This document shows, piece by piece, positions 59,205-64,000 of a stretch of DNA of 64,000 bases. The DNA comes from Streptococcus pseudopneumoniae (lineage in GTDB: Bacteria; Bacillota; Bacilli; Lactobacillales; Streptococcaceae), in contig NZ_JUPG01000182.1 in assembly GCF_001074825.1 (NCBI RefSeq), positions 43,347-107,346 on the forward strand. Reading direction: 5' to 3'. The translations under genes were made by a program, and so were the position numbers. Below the pieces are notes generated by a model. That model worked only from the letters and a program-made list of their open reading frames with translations, was not told the DNA's origin and did no database searches. Every line of letters starts with the position of its first letter. Within the stretch, counting starts at the first letter, position 1.

Positions 59205-59804
59205 TCACAACCAACCACATTCTTTTGCGATATTAGCTGCCTCTGTTCGATTACCAGCATCTAGTTTAGAAAGAATATTGGTGACATAGTTTCGGACGGT
59301 GCCGTTTGAGAGGTAGAGCTTGTCAGCAATTTCTTGGTTGGAGAGACCTTGGGCAACTCCATGTAAAACAGCGACTTCTTGTTCGGTCAAAGGATTGGGA
59401 TGAGTCATCATGACTTCCATCAGCTCTGGAGAATATTCCTTGCGTCCCTCTAACACCGTATGTAGGGTTTGCATGAGCTCAGCGATGCTCCGTTCTTTCA
59501 AGACATAGGCATCAACTCCTGCTTTGACTGCTCGTTCAAAATAACCTGGCCGTTTAAAGGTCGTAACGATAACCACCTTGGTTTCAGGCACTTCTTGTTT
59601 GATCCACTCAAGTGCTTCGAGTCCTGTCTTGACTGGCATTTCGACGTCAAGGATGGCAATATCTACTGCTTCTTTCCCCAAAACCTCGATAGCCTCGGCT
59701 CCATTTTTCGCCTGCAGAACAGTCTCCACATCTGGTTGAAAGCTCAAGAGCTGGCACATGGCGTCTCTAAGCATACTTTGATCTTCTGCGACTAATACTT
59801 TCAT
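59205..59804 (-). CDS. NarL/DesR-family response regulator (TCS11-like)
   Basis: 199-residue regulator: receiver domain (about 1-120) with phospho-acceptor Asp53 in ILDVEMP and a LuxR-type helix-turn-helix (about 135-199, [21 protein letters not shown]). It starts right after the histidine kinase stop. By gene order it corresponds, from memory, to RR11 of pneumococcus. A palindrome upstream of the operon is the likely binding site. Confidence 0.92.
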   Translation of the reverse strand: MKVLVAEDQSMLRDAMCQLLSFQPDVETVLQAKNGAEAIEVLGKEAVDIAILDVEMPVKTGLEALEWIKQEVPETKVVIVTTFKRPGYFERAVKAGVDAYVLKERSIAELMQTLHTVLEGRKEYSPELMEVMMTHPNPLTEQEVAVLHGVAQGLSNQEIADKLYLSNGTVRNYVTNILSKLDAGNRTEAANIAKECGWL

Positions 59805-60902
59805 CTACTTTTTCTCCTTATAAGGCAGATGCACGCGCACCTCTGTTGGATGTTTCAAACTGACCAGCTCTACTTGACCTGAGAAGGCTGCTGCACGGTC
59901 ACGGACTGTATGGAGTTCATTTCCTTTTACAGTTGCAAAACCTTTCCCGTCATCTCTAACTGTCAGAACCAATTCCTGATCTGTACGTTCCAGTTTTAGA
60001 TAGGCTTTATTAGCGCTGGCATGTTTGATGATATTGGTCGCAAGTTCTAACAAAATCATAGCAGCCGTCGACTCTACATCCTGGGTCAAACTAGCCTTGT
60101 CTAACTGATTGTCAACCTCAACCTCAATTCCAGCAATCTCCAGCATCTTTTTGACAGTTTCAAGCTCTGAAGCTAGGGTCCGTGATTTCAGATTTTCCAC
60201 GATGGTTCGCACTTCATTCATGGAATCCTTGCTGATCTGGTGAATTTCTTTTAATTCCTTCTCCACCTGTGGATAGGCCTGCATCTGAAATAACTGTAGG
60301 GCCAGATCTGTCTTGACACTCAGCATGGCAAAGGTATGTCCCAGACTATCATGCAAATCCTGACCGATACGACTGCGTTCATTTTCAGCAAGCAATAGAT
60401 TTATCTGGGCATTTTGCTTGGCCTGAGCTTCTTTCAAATCCTCGACAATGCGAATCCGAACCAAGCCCAATGTCATCAAATCGACAAAAGTAAGAATCCC
60501 AAGCTCAAAGGCTACAGCCTCAGTTTCGACTGACTGAAACATCATGAGTTGACCAACAACAAGAACTTGAGCAAGGAGAAAAGTCCAGACATGTAGAGAA
60601 CGAAGACTCCGCACCCTGAAATGATAAATTAAGAGATTAGAAAGGTAAAAGAAAAACCAGATATAATTAACAGCAACAAAGGCAGTATTCCCAACTACAT
60701 AAGTCAGCATGAGGCCCCAATATAGCCAAGATAGGCGCTGGCTCTTAGTTGTTAAAACACCCAAATACGCCACTACAAATAGAATATCAATCAATAAATG
60801 CCAGACAGAAAGCCACCCAGTCACTACAGGTAGGATGGGGAAAATCATAAAAATCAAACTGGCCCAAAACATATAGTGTATGCTTTTTAGTCTTTCAAGC
60901 AT
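59805..60902 (-). CDS. DesK-type sensor histidine kinase (TCS11-like)
   Basis: 365-residue kinase with about five to six N-terminal transmembrane segments (residues 10-150), almost no extracellular loop, a coiled linker, HisKA_3 with phospho-acceptor His184 (GQDLHDSLGHT) and a HATPase domain (LLELATNIIKHA, DDGKGF). Such membrane-buried sensors (DesK, LiaS) detect membrane or envelope state. The ATG overlaps the permease stop as TAATG. Confidence 0.93.
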   Translation of the reverse strand: MLERLKSIHYMFWASLIFMIFPILPVVTGWLSVWHLLIDILFVVAYLGVLTTKSQRLSWLYWGLMLTYVVGNTAFVAVNYIWFFFYLSNLLIYHFRVRSLRSLHVWTFLLAQVLVVGQLMMFQSVETEAVAFELGILTFVDLMTLGLVRIRIVEDLKEAQAKQNAQINLLLAENERSRIGQDLHDSLGHTFAMLSVKTDLALQLFQMQAYPQVEKELKEIHQISKDSMNEVRTIVENLKSRTLASELETVKKMLEIAGIEVEVDNQLDKASLTQDVESTAAMILLELATNIIKHASANKAYLKLERTDQELVLTVRDDGKGFATVKGNELHTVRDRAAAFSGQVELVSLKHPTEVRVHLPYKEKK

Positions 60903-61640
60903 TAAGAATTCTCCTTATGACCTTGAAGGTAAATGGTCAAACCAAACAAAACTGCTGAAAAAACAAGTAGATAAACTGTGGCTGGTAGATTGATGCCATC
61001 CTCGTTTAAGAAGGTCTTGAGCAACTCCATCAACTGATAAGTTGGTAGGCACTTCCCGATTGCTTGCATCCAATCTGGAAATAAAGAGACAGGCATCCAG
61101 AGTCCGCCTAACACAGCCAAGCCAAAGTAAAGAAGATTGCCTACGACAGACATCAACTGACTAGAAGGTAAGAGAGTCAAGGTCAAGCCAAGAGCTACAA
61201 AAGCTACACTTCCTACTATCAGCAAGAGCGCAGCCCCAATCCAGCTTCCTAAAGGCATATCCACACCTCTTACAAAATGCCCAACTGAGAAAACAACCAA
61301 AATTGAGACCAAATAATCAACCATCATACTTGTTATCTTTGATAGATAATATTCTACCATATTTACAGGGGTATGGCGCAATGTTTTCTGCCAGTTGTTG
61401 ATTTTATCGGTGTGTAAAACAACTGGGAATGAAAAGATAGCTGTCGACATCATGGAAAAGGCCGTCATGGAGATGAGGTAGTCGCGCATAAAATTAGCCG
61501 GCCCATCTGGTGTATCCTGGTACATGCCTGAAAAGAATAATATAGAAGGCCGTCGGCATTCCTACGGATAATAGATAATAGACTAATTGTCGTTTGGTCA
61601 ATAGAAATTCTATCTTGTTTAGTGCGATCCATCGTTTCAT
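60902..61640 (-). pseudogene. ABC-2 type permease, disrupted by a frameshift
   Basis: The N-terminal 37 or so residues (MKRWIALNKIEF...PTAFYII) are in one frame and the rest, from SGMYQDTPDGPAN on, in another. The break is at about 61528-61540, in ATATTATTCTTTTCAGG, and needs +1 correction, meaning one extra base or two lost. Joined, the protein would be about 245 residues with six membrane segments, partner of the ATPase gene upstream. The remaining 207-codon frame could restart at its ATG at 61525 but would lack the first membrane helix. GGAG lies upstream of the ATG at 61640. Confidence 0.8.
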
Positions 61641-61641
61641 C

Positions 61642-62526
61642 TTAGTCATCTCCATTTTGTGTTTCTTCAAAGATTGTATCCAGCAAGCTACGATTATTGA
61701 CTTCAATTTCTTGAATCCTACATCCTGCTTGCACTAACAGTTCCCAGAAAGCATCCGCTTCACGTGTGACTACTTGCAGGGCATCTTGTTTTTGTGACCA
61801 GTTTTCAACCAAGTTTGACTGCTCAACGACTTCCTTGTAAGCCAGAGGTAGGATGAAGTGCTTTTCAATCTCCTCACTGCGCATGGCTAGTGGTGTCGTA
61901 TCACGAATCAATTCTCCCTTATTCAAGACCAATATTCGGTCAGCTGTATGCTCTACTTCCTCAATATAATGAGACGAATAGAGAATGGTGACTCCCTGCG
62001 CTTTTAAGTCTTGGGCAATTTCCCAAAAACGTTGGCGGGTTGAGGTATCCATGGCCGCAGTTGGCTCATCTAAAAAGACAAGCTTTGGTCGGCCAATCAA
62101 GGTCAAGACAAAAGAGAAGAGACGCTTTTGCCCACCTGACAATTTTTCTGCCAATTGCTCTTTTTGTTGCTTGTCAAACTGCAATAGTTGATCGATTTCC
62201 TGATTGTTCAAGGGATTTGGATAAATACTTTGAAAGAAAGCAATCAACTCTTTAACCTTTAATTTCTGAACAATGACATTTTCTTGAGGGAGGTAGCCTC
62301 TAATATAGTCTAACTGAGAACTCGTCACTGACAAGCCTTGGATGGATACTTGACCGCTTGTGACCAGTTTATCTCCAAGCAGACAGTCCAAGAGTGTGGT
62401 CTTCCCAGCACCATTGGGCCCAATCAAGGCGACGCATTCACCTTCAGCTACCTCAAAGGAAATATCCTTCAAAATAGCCTTGCCCTTGATGTTTTTATTT
62501 AGGCTTTCTACCTTAATCATGTTCAT
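61642..62526 (-). CDS. ABC transporter ATP-binding protein
   Basis: 294-residue ATPase: Walker A GPNGAGKTT at 36-44, Q-loop in LPQENV, signature LSGGQ, Walker B LVFLDEP and the H-loop SSHY. The extra C-terminal part (about 210-294) resembles that of drug or lantibiotic exporters. GGAG lies upstream of the ATG. It overlaps the 64-residue gene before it and is two bases from the permease start. Confidence 0.93.
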   Translation of the reverse strand: MNMIKVESLNKNIKGKAILKDISFEVAEGECVALIGPNGAGKTTLLDCLLGDKLVTSGQVSIQGLSVTSSQLDYIRGYLPQENVIVQKLKVKELIAFFQSIYPNPLNNQEIDQLLQFDKQQKEQLAEKLSGGQKRLFSFVLTLIGRPKLVFLDEPTAAMDTSTRQRFWEIAQDLKAQGVTILYSSHYIEEVEHTADRILVLNKGELIRDTTPLAMRSEEIEKHFILPLAYKEVVEQSNLVENWSQKQDALQVVTREADAFWELLVQAGCRIQEIEVNNRSLLDTIFEETQNGDD

Positions 62527-62707
62527 GATATTCTCCTTTCAGCCACTCCTTTCCCATAGGAAAGGCGATAAAAATCATAAATCCTAGTCCCCAGGCACCA
62601 CGGATGAATTGGTGAAGGAAGGCTTGATCAAACCAACCTGTAAACATTTCTACCAACCATACCACTAGTGACAGTCCAATAAAAAGATAGAGAATCGCTT
62701 TTTTCAT
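62513..62707 (-). CDS. Small membrane protein of the ABC/TCS11 operon (64 aa)
   Basis: Two hydrophobic segments (about 3-23 and 34-52) and a charged tail ending KGEYHEHD. No family recognised. ATGA overlap with the gene before it and overlap with the ATPase start show strict operon coupling. Confidence 0.8.
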   Translation of the reverse strand: MKKAILYLFIGLSLVVWLVEMFTGWFDQAFLHQFIRGAWGLGFMIFIAFPMGKEWLKGEYHEHD

Positions 62708-62895
62708 TTTTCAAACTCCTTTTTCACATCTGAAACCAATTTCAAACCTTCTCGGATCAACCAAGACATCATGCCAAATCCTGCAAATAACTCCCAAGGA
62801 AAATGGTAGAAACCTTCATCCAATCCTGAAAACATGAGATAGGTCATAACTCCTGCTACTACTAAACTCATTGCGACAATTACTTTATGTTTCAT
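62704..62895 (-). CDS. Small membrane protein, first gene of the ABC/TCS11 operon (63 aa)
   Basis: Two hydrophobic segments (about 5-23 and 29-46) and a basic tail (VKKEFEK). GGAGGAAG lies upstream of the ATG at 62895. No family recognised; it may be related to its downstream neighbour by size and layout. Confidence 0.8.
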   Translation of the reverse strand: MKHKVIVAMSLVVAGVMTYLMFSGLDEGFYHFPWELFAGFGMMSWLIREGLKLVSDVKKEFEK

Positions 62896-62921
62896 TTTTT
62901 CTTCCTCCATTTGATACATCT

Positions 62922-62927
62922 ATTATA
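62922..62927 (-). promoter_or_regulatory. -10 box of the ABC/TCS11 operon
   Basis: Minus strand TATAAT 26 nt upstream of the first ATG; the -35 (TAGTGG, 62950-62945) is poor, fitting an activator-dependent promoter. Confidence 0.55.
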
Positions 62928-62958
62928 ATTCTTTGAAGCATGTTCCACTAGAAGCTTC

Positions 62959-62986
62959 TGTCATGAGGAGACATGACAAATGTCAT
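62959..62986. promoter_or_regulatory. Candidate response-regulator operator upstream of the operon
   Basis: Perfect inverted repeat TGTCATG-AGGAGA-CATGACA, followed by a further TGTCAT. It is upstream of the -35, centred near -53, a normal site for a NarL/LuxR-type activator. Confidence 0.6.
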
Positions 62987-63109
62987 AAAAGATTCTGTTC
63001 AAAGCAAGCAAAATACACTATACAATAAAACATGAGGTAGAAAAGAATCTATAGTTATTTCCTTCAAAGTGATAGCAAATTTAAACTATAACATAAACTA
63101 ATACTCATT

Positions 63110-64000
63110 TATAGTTTCTTAGTTTTAAATAAGCATGTTACAATAAAACCCTGCATATAGTACAGATTTTAAACAACGAGCATTAGATTACATCAAAGAG
63201 GGACACAGCCATGTCGAGGCGGCCAAAGTTTTTGATGTTGGCGTCAGAACTCTCTTCACATGGGAAAAGAAATTACGTGAACAAGGACACTTAGAGCGGA
63301 AAAAGCGAGTCGCCAAAAGCCGAAAGATTCCTTTGGAGGAGTTGAAGGCCTTTGTAGAGGCTCATCCAGATGTTTTTTTACGGGAAATTGCGACACATTT
63401 TGATTGTGCTGTTCCTTCAGTATGGGCAGCTTTAAAGCAGATTAAGGTCACTTTAAAAAAAGACGACTAGCTTTAAGGAACAAGATCCTGAGAAAGTCGC
63501 TGAGTTTCTTGATATTTTGAATAGCCTAAAAGATTTACCAGTCGTATATATTGACGAAACAGGAATCGACCGCTACCTCTACCTCTATCGTCCTTATGCA
63601 CGGGCTCCTAGAGGGGAGAAAGTCTATGAAAAGATTAGTGGACGGCGTTTTGAGCGGACTTCAATTGTTGCAGGACAAGTAGACGGAGAGTTTATAGCTC
63701 CTATGATTTACAAGGAAAGTATGGCGAGCGATTTCTTTGTGGAGTGGTTCAAAACGCAACTCCTGCCTGCTTTGAAGATACCTCACGTTATTGTAATGGA
63801 TAATGCTAGTTTTCATCCACCTTATTCACCAGATTTGAATCCTATTGAGCAAGCTTGCGCTATCTTGAAAAAGAAAGTGAGGGATTTACTAAGAGAAATT
63901 CCAAATATTTTTGAATGTTTGGAACACTTTTTTAAAACGGCTCTATAATATTTGTAGTGGGTAAATCCCCTATGGATATTATGAAGCCTATTTTGTTGTA
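63110..64000 (+). mobile_element. IS630-Spn1-like insertion sequence copy, ends not defined
   Basis: The transposase remnant plus flanks. I could not recognise both terminal inverted repeats by eye, so the limits are approximate; the right end may continue beyond the window. Confidence 0.6.
63153..63948 (+). pseudogene. IS630-Spn1-type transposase, decayed
   Basis: IS630-family transposase homologue reading AYSTDFKQRALDYIKEGH from 63153. Three defects are visible: the expected ATG before GCATATAG is missing, a run of seven A at 63455-63461 shifts the frame by one and leads to TAG at 63468, and the segment between DNASFHP and PYSPDLNPIEQA lacks roughly 20 residues present in the usual sequence. 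The DDE residues in IDETG, MDNAS and PIEQA are still visible. The element is probably inactive. Confidence 0.85.

Overview
The window looks like a chromosomal segment of a mitis-group Streptococcus (S. pneumoniae, S. pseudopneumoniae or S. mitis). The evidence is low-GC Gram-positive gene content, many TGnTATAAT (extended -10) promoters, six BOX repeats, a decayed IS630-Spn1-type insertion sequence, the endA DNA-uptake nuclease, the four-gene folate (sul) operon, manLMN, CcpA and a PolC-type replicase. Species cannot be fixed by eye. Where I compare with the pneumococcal gene order I am using memory, not a search.

Left part (1-30.9 kb): a compact housekeeping block mostly on the minus strand. 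It holds a CNNM/CBS membrane protein, endA-epuA-murA, a DUF1146 protein, a PDZ/Lon-like protease with coaD and rsmD, asnA, a BI-1 family protein and an SpoU methyltransferase. After these come acylphosphatase and yidC (plus strand), pflA, a LysA-like decarboxylase, purR, yhaM/cbf1, rmuC, thiN, rpe, rsgA, ksgA, rnmV, tatD, a KimA-like transporter (plus strand) and an orphan Ali/Ami-type oligopeptide-binding lipoprotein. The block ends with rpmH (44 codons), an aminotransferase, a universal stress protein, a HAD/MazG-like fusion, asparaginase and ccpA.

Middle part (31-59 kb): a DUF960 protein, the folate operon folP-folC-folE-folBK (with a BOX and a terminator-like hairpin before folBK), a CPBP protease, a purine permease, a HAD phosphatase, an adhA remnant, manLMN, pepC, rsuA and pepS with small membrane proteins. 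Then comes an AT-rich accessory island with a DnaA-like degenerate AAA+ gene, a WYL regulator and two DUF262 genes (one with a DUF1524 HNH nuclease), followed by polC, fusA, rpsG and rpsL.

Right part (59-64 kb): a NarL/DesK-type two-component system (TCS11-like) transcribed from an operon that also carries an ABC ATPase, a frameshifted permease and two small membrane proteins, with a strong inverted repeat upstream of the operon promoter; then a decayed IS630 copy.

The best candidate for an undescribed system is the 46.2-51.0 kb island: paired GmrSD-like DUF262 proteins under a WYL regulator, with a DnaA-like protein lacking a canonical Walker A. Other points of interest are the apparent placement of a rpsL-to-DUF960 segment between ccpA and the TCS11 genes, the truncated adhA that keeps a Rex-type promoter and its terminator, BOX ends that supply stop codons to three genes, and several promoters so close to the start codon that the mRNA should be leaderless.
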